A DNA stretch of 64,000 nucleotides from Paenisporosarcina quisquiliarum_A. Its GTDB lineage: Bacteria; Bacillota; Bacilli; Bacillales_A; Planococcaceae. This document shows positions 25,201 to 33,376 of this stretch, in pieces; the first letter of the stretch is position 1, and the number at the start of each line of letters is the position of its first letter. The translations under genes and the position numbers were made by a program. The stretch lies in contig NZ_JBHZRU010000019.1 in assembly GCF_043641925.1 (NCBI RefSeq), positions 9,270 through 73,269 of the forward strand. The letters are read 5' to 3'. A model generated the notes under the pieces. The model did not search any database and was not told the origin of the DNA. It saw nothing but the letters and a program-made list of their open reading frames with translations.

Positions 25201-27924
25201 TCAATTTTGAATAATTGTTTTCAATTTTTCTTCTATTAATTCCCTTTCATTACTGCCAGTAGTGCTTAAACGGATGATAGGTAATTTATACTTCGCTAAA
25301 ATAGCATCTTTCATCCGATCACGCTCTGCTTGTCGTGTGCCTTCTTTATGATAAGAATAACCATCTACTTCAACGATGAGGACCGGTGTTTTATCTATTT
25401 TGTTAAACATGACAAAGTCCAAATGTGTCCAGGAATTTTCTACATACTTTCTTTCTTCTTGCGTCAAAATTGTTCGCTCCTTAATTAACATTCTTAAGGG
25501 AGGGTGATTGCTAATAGAAAGGAAAGAAAACTCCTTGTTTTTAATAATGTCATCTAACAATTTTGCGGTTAAATTTTCGGAATCATATGTTGAAACTTTC
25601 TTTTGTTTTGCTAAGAGTACTTTACGCTCTTTTTCAAGTGAACGGTATAGATAATCAAATATAGAATAAAGTTCACTATGACGTACTTCGAAATTGTTAT
25701 ATCGAATATAGCGGATTAAATCACCTATATATGTTCCAGCCCATGTTTCGCTTCCATCAGCAGTGACCACAATCAATTGGTTTACGGCACGGGAAATAGC
25801 CACATTTATTAAATGTGCGTCATCAGCAAAATCATTGGCTTTTAATGTATTGACTACGGTCGAAAGAATGATAATATTTTTTTCTCTTCCTTGAAATTTA
25901 TGAACAGTATCTGCTTCAAGTGAATATATCTGCTCCAACTGTTTCAATTTATTAGCTTGCTCACGAAATGGTGAAATAATGCCAATGGACATGTTTTTTT
26001 GATTATTATGAATCTGTGGAAGAATTTCAGTAGAAATAACCTCGATTTGTCTTTGATTGAACGTGCCCCGAGCATGGTTACCTTTTCCTGTCTTCACCAC
26101 TAGAAGTGTATCTGTGGAGGGAAGCTGTTCTGTTAAAATAATTAACTCATTGTTATAAAAACGTTGGTTACAAAATTCAATAATCTGCGGATGGCTTCGA
26201 TAATGCTCTCTTAAGAGAGTGACGGGTGCGTCAACAAAGACATTTCGAATAGACTGTAACAAACTGTTTTCAGAATAACGAAAAGCAGATGATATTTGAA
26301 AGCTGTGAAATACTGCGTCTGTTTTTTCTTTCAATTCTTGTGTAACAACATTAGGTAGTTGTTTTTGATCCCCTACAATGACAGTTCTTTTTGCAGCAGA
26401 AAGAGCAAGTGCTCCTGAAACTAAATCCACTTGGGATGATTCATCAATTAATACATAATCAAACAAGAAGTCTCGTCCAGATGATTGTTTAAGTGAATGG
26501 GTTGTGCTTGTAACAATCGGATATTCCTTCACTAGTGAAGAAAAGTTCTTCCACAAGACATCTTTTGTAAATGCTGGTCTTTCAGATCTACCTGAATATA
26601 CTTCATATAACTTTGCATGCAAAAGTTGCATCGATAAAGCACTATATTCATCCATTTTTTCTTTGAATTGATACCCACTTAACTGGTTCTCAATTTTAGT
26701 AATACTTACCTTTAATTCCTTCATGCGACTTAAATAGAATTGTTGTTGCAACAGTAACCGTGTTGTTGATGACCTCAAATCAACCTTTTTAGAGTGGAAG
26801 AGTTTATATTTAAAATAAAAGATGATCCTTCTCCATATGCTTAAATTGCTATCAACTGGTAACTGATCAATGGCATTCAATAATCGTAAAGTTTGATTTG
26901 ATGTTAATTTTTGAAGAGACAAAAAAATTGAAACATCTGGTTTTTCATCGTTCAAAAGGTCATCAAAATATTGATATTCACGTTCAACCGTTTCTAATTC
27001 CTGGCTGAGCTTCGCTTTCGTGTTTCGAAGTTCTAACATCTGGTTTAACATGTGTTGCATAGATGCCAAATTTGTTTTAAGGTGCTGGATTTCCTCAGAC
27101 TTTCTCTTCCAAGTTGTCATATCTGGATAATTTTCAATCTTGTTAAAGAAGGCAGTTTGCTTTTGTTGATTGCCAAGAGTAGCAACAAGAAAATGCAATT
27201 CGTATTTCTGAAGTTTCTCTACTACATTGTCTGTAGCCGAATTGTTATTCGATACTACAGCAACACTTTGATTAAAAACTATCGCATTCGCGATGATGTT
27301 CAAGATGGTTTGAGTTTTCCCAGTGCCAGGAGGACCTTCAATTATGCTTATATGATTTGTAAATGCATGTTCTACAGCCATCTTTTGGCTTAAGTTAAAG
27401 CTAAATGGATAAATGTAGTTTTGGGCATGTTCAATTTTTTGAGGAGAATGTTTTTTCAAGTAGTGAGCAAGAACACTTTTAGGATGAATAAATTGCAGGC
27501 GTTCATATTGTTTTTCCAAGAAAGACTTCTCGATTTCATTGGGGGTATCTATTACAGTAGAGAGCATTTTAAGATAGGAAAAAGTATTTGCGACAACCGG
27601 CTTTTGTAATTCCGATTCTATTATTTGAATTGAATGACTTAGACATACCTTTTTGTAGCCTGATTTGAAGAGAATGCGTGAATGAGAGCCAAACTGTAAG
27701 AGGATAACTGCACCATCCATCAGTTCCCCACATACAAATACTTGTGAAGTGCTAACAGTCTGCACGTTTGGTTGACGTAGCCATTTCACATTTTCCCTAT
27801 TATATGAAAAAGTTTTATTGTTTTCAAAGGTTACATTAATCTTTTGTAGGTTAGATTGGATATTCCGAACAGATTCAGTTTGATCTTGTCCTTTTATTAA
27901 AACTAAATTTTCGTTGGGATTCAT
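25201..27924 (-). CDS. Upf1-like SF1 helicase with C-terminal nuclease-like domain
   Basis: This 907-residue protein is a superfamily 1B (Dna2/NAM7/Upf1-like) helicase. Motif I is IEGPPGTGKTQTI at about 198-210, motif II is VLIDESSQVDL, motif III is VIVGDQKQLPNV, motif IV is LLREHYRSHPQI, and motifs V/VI are ADTVHKFQGRE and NVAISRAVNQLIVVT. A coiled-coil insert (about 270-420) splits the motor. The last 130 residues contain LDFVMFNKIDKTPVLIVEVDGYSYH, in part, whose Asp and Glu-x-Asp pattern fits a DUF2726/Vsr-like PD-(D/E)xK nuclease. Such helicase-nuclease fusions are frequent stand-alone anti-phage proteins. The gene is monocistronic. Confidence 0.85.
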   Translation of the reverse strand: MNPNENLVLIKGQDQTESVRNIQSNLQKINVTFENNKTFSYNRENVKWLRQPNVQTVSTSQVFVCGELMDGAVILLQFGSHSRILFKSGYKKVCLSHSIQIIESELQKPVVANTFSYLKMLSTVIDTPNEIEKSFLEKQYERLQFIHPKSVLAHYLKKHSPQKIEHAQNYIYPFSFNLSQKMAVEHAFTNHISIIEGPPGTGKTQTILNIIANAIVFNQSVAVVSNNNSATDNVVEKLQKYELHFLVATLGNQQKQTAFFNKIENYPDMTTWKRKSEEIQHLKTNLASMQHMLNQMLELRNTKAKLSQELETVEREYQYFDDLLNDEKPDVSIFLSLQKLTSNQTLRLLNAIDQLPVDSNLSIWRRIIFYFKYKLFHSKKVDLRSSTTRLLLQQQFYLSRMKELKVSITKIENQLSGYQFKEKMDEYSALSMQLLHAKLYEVYSGRSERPAFTKDVLWKNFSSLVKEYPIVTSTTHSLKQSSGRDFLFDYVLIDESSQVDLVSGALALSAAKRTVIVGDQKQLPNVVTQELKEKTDAVFHSFQISSAFRYSENSLLQSIRNVFVDAPVTLLREHYRSHPQIIEFCNQRFYNNELIILTEQLPSTDTLLVVKTGKGNHARGTFNQRQIEVISTEILPQIHNNQKNMSIGIISPFREQANKLKQLEQIYSLEADTVHKFQGREKNIIILSTVVNTLKANDFADDAHLINVAISRAVNQLIVVTADGSETWAGTYIGDLIRYIRYNNFEVRHSELYSIFDYLYRSLEKERKVLLAKQKKVSTYDSENLTAKLLDDIIKNKEFSFLSISNHPPLRMLIKERTILTQEERKYVENSWTHLDFVMFNKIDKTPVLIVEVDGYSYHKEGTRQAERDRMKDAILAKYKLPIIRLSTTGSNERELIEEKLKTIIQN

Positions 27925-28521
27925 ACTAAACCTCCAAATGCTAATGAGCGCCTATTGTTATTGATGGTAATAATGGTAACATTAGTAAGTTCTAAAACCA
28001 ATTGGTAAGAGTCCCAGCGTACCCCTGCTGAATTTTCTACTAAGTCATATTATGTAACACTTTGAATAATTGATTGGTGAGTAGAAATTTGAATGCAATG
28101 GAAGATCTAATTAATATAGGCTTAGGCGGTTTGCAATAATTTTAGCTATATATAGAAAAAACTTATTAAATACTTAAAAATCACGGGGGATTTAAATAAT
28201 ATGGTAAAAAAATCACTGTCGATTAATGATATGAAACAATCTGCTGCTGAAAGAGGGGGGTTGGGGCTAAGCCCCTTTATTTCCACAGATTTGATCATAA
28301 ACAGACCTTCTTTTATAAATTTTACCATTTCTGTTTTATAAGTATATCTTTTTATTATTTAAAATAAGTATCGATAAGATGGTTTATCGCAACTTAAAAA
28401 TCTCCTTGACGAATTTGAATGTTATTTTTATTCATTAATTTGAGGGATAAACAATGGTAAAATTCGAATCTTAATGAGAAATAGTTTATGTAATAAGTTT
28501 TGACATAAAAATGAAACAAAA
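27925..28521. other. Intergenic region with one possible peptide gene
   Basis: This 600-bp stretch separates the SF1 helicase-nuclease from the type III restriction operon. Apart from the 46-codon plus-strand frame at 28201-28341 and the GGGGCTAAGCCCC palindrome inside it, I see no coding signal. Confidence 0.4.
28201..28341 (+). CDS. Possible 46-residue peptide with a Gly-Gly motif
   Basis: The frame starts with MVKKSLSINDMKQSAAERGG and continues with a hydrophobic, Cys-free 26-residue tail rich in Ile and Phe. A GGGGGA lies about 11 bases before the ATG, and TTGCAA with a downstream TATATA-like box near 28131-28155 could be its promoter. The Gly-Gly at 19-20 is where a leader peptidase would cut a bacteriocin-type precursor, but no peptidase or transporter gene is near. 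The minus strand of the same stretch is also open for 60 codons. Weak call. Confidence 0.25.
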   Translation: MVKKSLSINDMKQSAAERGGLGLSPFISTDLIINRPSFINFTISVL

Positions 28522-28547
28522 AAGAAGGAGAATTATCTCTCCTTCTT
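28522..28547 (-). terminator. Terminator of the type III restriction operon
   Basis: On the minus strand AAGAAGGAGA and TCTCCTTCTT form a perfect 10-bp stem followed by TTTTTGTTTCATTTTT. Confidence 0.85.
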
Positions 28548-28642
28548 CGCTACTTCACGAACCATCGTTTTTGGAATACCTTACTTACGATGAAATTCAA
28601 TTATTTTTGCTCCGGATTATCTTTGGCAACCATCGTAAAATC

Positions 28643-31372
28643 CTAGTAGTCATCAAAGAGGGTATCTTGAACATAATGACTAGCTTTAATTTTTACTTCG
28701 TCCGAGATATTAAGTGTCGTCCTTAATTCATCGAGAAAAGATTCTTTTGTGCGCTCATGATTGTAAAATGGAAGGCCAACGATACGATAATGATCATCAT
28801 CTACTAGAAGACCACCTTCATCTTTTTCCTTAATTTTCTTCAGAAAAGCTTGTTTCCATCCCTCTTTACCATTATCGAATTGCCCATTTGAATCTAGAAA
28901 TTGACTTCCTTTCGGCTCTATAAAGAATTGCCAAGAAACATTACCAGTTTCTGCATCATTTGCAAACATGACAAAGTCGGGCTCAAAAGCATTACCTTTA
29001 TCAAAACTATATATTTTTATTGATTTCTCATTACGAAGCAAATAGATATCAGTTAGTTTTGTTTCAAGCTCAGACATGTGATGTTTGATGGTTCTAACTA
29101 CTAATTTTTCCTCGCTTGTACCAAAGTTATCTGTATAAGCATACCAGTCAAGTTTATCGATATCCTCAAAGATTCTGGTTTGAGTTAAGTCTTTTTGAGA
29201 AATACCATTCTCCTTGTTGCTATTCGAATCAATAACATACTTGCGTTGTATTCTCTTCTCAAAAACATCTTTAATCTTCACTGCTTTGAATTCCAATGTT
29301 CCTTCATACTGTTTCTCAACATTAATGTACTCATCTGCAATAGCCTGCAGAATTGCATTTGAAATAAACAGTTTGTGAACTTGAGAAAGAGTTTTGACAT
29401 CCTCTTCATCACCAAAGACAATAACAGACACTTTGTTTTGAATTTCTTTCAATAATGCTTCCAATGTTGCTAGTCCGACATAAGATTTATGCAGTTTTTC
29501 AAAATTAAAATCTTTATTTTTATGGTTTACTGCTGCTCTTAAAACATTGAGAGTGATTTCTTTTCCGACTTTGAACTTTCGGTTATCTTGCTTTTTCTTA
29601 ACTTGAAAAACCTCTCTATCTTCTCCTTCAAAGGCTGCAAAGTCGCCCATACCAGAAGTCGGAAGATGTACTTCCAATTCTTCTGGAAGAATGATTTCCC
29701 AATCATCCCCGAATAAGGATCCTTGCCCTGTTATAAAGGACGGCTTCTCAACTCGACTGTTGACCCATATGACACCGTTCTTATAAGTGCCGGTTTTCCG
29801 GAAGGATCGTTTCAATTTGATTTGCCTTTCAACCATTGATTGGTCATCATAGATTCCGGATTCACGAAGAACTTGCTTCAGCTCTGAAATATACCTCGGG
29901 TTGTCTTTCGAATGGTAATGAAGTTGTTCAATCACGCGTAGTTCGGATGCTTCATTATGGTCAAATTTCCGCTTATATTTCATAGCTACATCATTATTGA
30001 TAACAAATGGATAATAACGAGCTCCACGACCAATAAGTTGCTTCTCTGCATTAGTTGTCGCACCGGGCTTGAATCCAGCTTTCGTCGTCTTCCCATCACG
30101 AGTATCGTAAAGACGCACGATATCAAATAGATTTAGTACATCCCATCCTTCGTTCAGCATATCAACGGCAAAGACAGCCCGAATCTCATTTTTAGGATCT
30201 TCCAGAGTATTTAATTCAGCCAACTTATCACTCGTCTTATTATCACTATCGATAAGCATTAATCGTTCTTCGCGGAAGTCTTCTTTTAATTCAGCAATTA
30301 GGTTCTCGTGAGTAATGCCATTTTCATCAAAAAAGTCAAACGCCTGTGTCAAAATACCATCAAGATTCGTTGCGGATTGTTTTTGTTGTTCAATTTGATC
30401 AGCCGTTAGTGCATCCAAAATTTCAAGGAAATCAGACAGATTCTCTGCACTTTCTGTCTTCTTTTGTGATTTAAGTAGAATTAGTGGCTTTAAGTTAATC
30501 CCATTTTTTAATGCGACTTTCTTTCTGAATTGACTGATGATTATTGCTTGAAGCATACGCACATCAACTTCATTATTTACCAGGTGGAACAGAACATCTT
30601 TACTATAACCATCTAATCGAAAATCTTTCAAATCATATTTATACAGTAATTGCTTTCTGTACTTCGCTGCAATGTCAGCATCTGATAAATCTATCGTTGC
30701 AGTGAACTCAAAAAGAGAAGAGTTTTTTGCATTTCTTTGAATATTGTCAACTGTCGCAGTCCAACTGGTATTATCCTTTTTCTCATCCGCATTGAGTCCG
30801 GCATTCAAATGATGTGCTTCGTCGGCGAGCATTACAACGGAAATGTCCTCGAACTGTTCATAAGAGAGGCGATTTTCACGAGGTGTATTCAAGTCGATGT
30901 GCAGTTGCTGGATAGTTGTAAATAAGAGGTTAATTGTATCCTCGTTCGAATCTGAAAAATCTGTAACTTCCCGAATTTCTACCAACTCATCAGCAATCAT
31001 TATGGAATCAGCAAACAAATATTTCTCTGAAGTTGAATCGAGAAAGTTAGCTCGCGTTTTTTCGATAATGTTAGAGTTATTTACAAAGAACAGAAAGTTT
31101 CTTTCGCCCTGCTTGTATTTCTCCAAAATGATTGCAGCCATCATCATCGTTTTACCTGATCCAGTTGCCATATTAAAGAGCAATTGTTCGGGGTAGGTTC
31201 GGTTTTGTTCATCCCTATGCTCATAGTTCAAATAGCGACCAATACCTTCTAATTGATACTCGCGCAACTCATGCCGCAGATTTTCAGATATATATTTAGG
31301 AACTTGATTCTTAAAATAGTTGGCAAAAATTCCTAGCCCTCCATCATATTTTTCGTATAAGAATTGTTCCAT
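28643..31372 (-). CDS. res: Type III restriction enzyme, Res (helicase-nuclease) subunit
   Basis: The 909-residue protein has an SF2 motor near the N-terminus: Q-like region LREYQLEGIGRYL, Walker A MATGSGKTMMMA near 69-80, and DEAHHLN. The helicase C-terminal part includes MLNEGWDVLNLFDIVRLYD and QLIGRGARYYPF. The endonuclease lies at about 815-850 with FEPDFVMF and FFIEPKGSQF, a PD-(D/E)xK core (Asp, then Glu-x-Lys). Length fits Res of the EcoP15I class. It follows mod with a 2-bp gap and GGGGGTGAG as ribosome binding site, so it is co-translated with Mod. It would translocate along or signal through DNA and cut near a pair of inversely oriented unmethylated sites. Confidence 0.93.
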   Translation of the reverse strand: MEQFLYEKYDGGLGIFANYFKNQVPKYISENLRHELREYQLEGIGRYLNYEHRDEQNRTYPEQLLFNMATGSGKTMMMAAIILEKYKQGERNFLFFVNNSNIIEKTRANFLDSTSEKYLFADSIMIADELVEIREVTDFSDSNEDTINLLFTTIQQLHIDLNTPRENRLSYEQFEDISVVMLADEAHHLNAGLNADEKKDNTSWTATVDNIQRNAKNSSLFEFTATIDLSDADIAAKYRKQLLYKYDLKDFRLDGYSKDVLFHLVNNEVDVRMLQAIIISQFRKKVALKNGINLKPLILLKSQKKTESAENLSDFLEILDALTADQIEQQKQSATNLDGILTQAFDFFDENGITHENLIAELKEDFREERLMLIDSDNKTSDKLAELNTLEDPKNEIRAVFAVDMLNEGWDVLNLFDIVRLYDTRDGKTTKAGFKPGATTNAEKQLIGRGARYYPFVINNDVAMKYKRKFDHNEASELRVIEQLHYHSKDNPRYISELKQVLRESGIYDDQSMVERQIKLKRSFRKTGTYKNGVIWVNSRVEKPSFITGQGSLFGDDWEIILPEELEVHLPTSGMGDFAAFEGEDREVFQVKKKQDNRKFKVGKEITLNVLRAAVNHKNKDFNFEKLHKSYVGLATLEALLKEIQNKVSVIVFGDEEDVKTLSQVHKLFISNAILQAIADEYINVEKQYEGTLEFKAVKIKDVFEKRIQRKYVIDSNSNKENGISQKDLTQTRIFEDIDKLDWYAYTDNFGTSEEKLVVRTIKHHMSELETKLTDIYLLRNEKSIKIYSFDKGNAFEPDFVMFANDAETGNVSWQFFIEPKGSQFLDSNGQFDNGKEGWKQAFLKKIKEKDEGGLLVDDDHYRIVGLPFYNHERTKESFLDELRTTLNISDEVKIKASHYVQDTLFDDY

Positions 31373-31374
31373 AT

Positions 31375-33357
31375 CTACTCACCCCCACCATAGAATTGAC
31401 GGTTCAACACTTTATCTTCATCACTAATCCCGTACGACTGATCCTCAATATCAGAATAATTCACATACAAGTTATTATTATCGATAATTTCTCGAAGTAA
31501 TTGCTTTTGTTCTGCAAATGATAGTTTTTCAAACTCCGAAGACTTCATTTTCTTAGGATCAACTCGATATGAAATAAAAGATGATTTCTTCGCTAATTCA
31601 AACAGTTCAAGTAGCTCGCTATTATCGCTCGCTTCCTCAATTCTATCGACAAATTCTTTAGCATCATTTTTAATTTCAAAGTATACAAATGAACCTCCTC
31701 CAGTCCATCCTTGTATTTTAGAAATGCCACTTTGGTCTCCGTTTATAACTGATTCTAGTCGAGGGATAGCAAGTTCATCAATATAGTCTAATTGCTCAAC
31801 ACCAATGTATCTTCGTCCAAGTTTATGGGCAACCGCACAAGTTGTACCACTTCCTAAAAAGAAATCCATAACTATATCATTCTCAGAATCAGTACCCATC
31901 TCAATAATCCGCTTAAGAAGTTTCTCAGGTTTTTTGCCACCTTTTAGAACTACTCCTCCTTCAGATGCGATCCCTTCATATGGTGTGTCAGTCCACATGT
32001 TTGTTGCTTGGACACTAGGTACCATTTCACCATTTATATATCTAATTTTTTTCTTATAAAACGCCAGTTCTTGCCCTTTATTTACATACACATCATATTG
32101 GCCTTCTCTTCTCACTAAAAAGATTTCGTGGGGACTTAACTTAGATTCATCTCTTACTTTTTTGATTTGTGCTCCTGCTTTATTACTAATTGCGACTGGC
32201 CGAAATACTTTATCTGGATTCTTCAAAGCATATTCCGCCATCAACCCCAAAATTAACTTGCCATCGTATTTTTTCTTGAAATTTTCTAATGTCAAACCTA
32301 AGTCATTAGCTATTACTTCTTTAATATCAACGATGTTCCAATTCTTAAAATCCTCATCAATATTCGTTACAACCCATTTGTAGTTTGCATCGTAGTCGGC
32401 TTCAACATATTGGCGATTATACGTCCACTTGGATTTATTTTTTGCAAAGCCAATAATATATTCTGCAGTTTCAAAGACTCCAGGATTCACACTCTGAAAA
32501 CCTGAAGGTGATTTTGTTTTTACTGTAATCTTATTAATAAAGTTGTTGGTTGTTGGAGTGTTAAAAATCTCTTTCATCAACAAATGTAATTCTGCAACAC
32601 CATCATCACTAATTTGAGCAAAAATTGCACCATCCTCTGCTAATAACTGTTTTGCGAGTTCTAGACGATTTTTCATAAAAACCAGCCATGTTGATAATTT
32701 GAAATTTGAATTGTATCGAAAAGTATCCTCAGACTTATTGGCGTTAAAATAATACGGTGGATCGATATAAATCAATTTAATTTTTCCTGCGAATTTTTCT
32801 TTTAAACTGGAAAGAGCTAAAAGGTTGTTGCCTTTTATTATTAGGTTTTCATCCCCTGAAATTTTTTCTAATTTTGAAACACCAGTCGAATCATGGAGAA
32901 CAAAATTTGAAAAAGCTTTTGGTTCCATCAACCTGGTCACCTCTGTTGGTGACAAAACTTCATTGAAAAATAATTCATCTCGCTTCGCATCTTCCTTGTG
33001 TTGCCCACCTTCAAGAATACAATCCTTGTAAGGCCAGTTAAGGACGATTTGTTTATTTTGTGAAAGTAAATCTACCTCCCCCATATTTGCTAGTCCGATT
33101 TTTTGTTTATAAATTGTATAGCTGTCAGGTAAAAATGCCTTGTTATTCAAGAACTGAAGAAAAACTTCCAGTTTAAAAATAAGTCCTCCCTCAGTTAAAG
33201 CAAAAAAGTGACACTTAATCTTTTCGTTTGATTGAAGTGCATTCAATAGGCCAGCATCGTAATTTCGCGCAAGCTGGCCCACCAAGTTTTTGTTAAGCGT
33301 CCCCTCTACAACATATTCTTCCTGCGAAAGCAGTAAATTTTGTAATTCTTTATTCAC
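31375..33357 (-). CDS. mod: Type III DNA-methyltransferase, Mod subunit (N6-adenine)
   Basis: The methyltransferase motifs are in beta-class order: IYIDPPYYFNANKSED (motif IV, DPPY) at about 200 and VMDFFLGSGTTCAVAHKLGR (motif I) at about 510. Between them lies the variable recognition domain (about 250-490), and a helical tail follows. I place the start at GTG 33355-33357, preceded by CAGGGGGGATTTTCTC, giving about 660 residues. An upstream in-frame ATG would extend the protein into the helicase gene and lacks a ribosome binding site. Mod both protects host DNA and gives Res its site specificity. The recognition sequence cannot be read from the protein. Confidence 0.93.
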   Translation of the reverse strand: MNKELQNLLLSQEEYVVEGTLNKNLVGQLARNYDAGLLNALQSNEKIKCHFFALTEGGLIFKLEVFLQFLNNKAFLPDSYTIYKQKIGLANMGEVDLLSQNKQIVLNWPYKDCILEGGQHKEDAKRDELFFNEVLSPTEVTRLMEPKAFSNFVLHDSTGVSKLEKISGDENLIIKGNNLLALSSLKEKFAGKIKLIYIDPPYYFNANKSEDTFRYNSNFKLSTWLVFMKNRLELAKQLLAEDGAIFAQISDDGVAELHLLMKEIFNTPTTNNFINKITVKTKSPSGFQSVNPGVFETAEYIIGFAKNKSKWTYNRQYVEADYDANYKWVVTNIDEDFKNWNIVDIKEVIANDLGLTLENFKKKYDGKLILGLMAEYALKNPDKVFRPVAISNKAGAQIKKVRDESKLSPHEIFLVRREGQYDVYVNKGQELAFYKKKIRYINGEMVPSVQATNMWTDTPYEGIASEGGVVLKGGKKPEKLLKRIIEMGTDSENDIVMDFFLGSGTTCAVAHKLGRRYIGVEQLDYIDELAIPRLESVINGDQSGISKIQGWTGGGSFVYFEIKNDAKEFVDRIEEASDNSELLELFELAKKSSFISYRVDPKKMKSSEFEKLSFAEQKQLLREIIDNNNLYVNYSDIEDQSYGISDEDKVLNRQFYGGGE

Positions 33358-33376
33358 GAGAAAATCCCCCCTGGTA

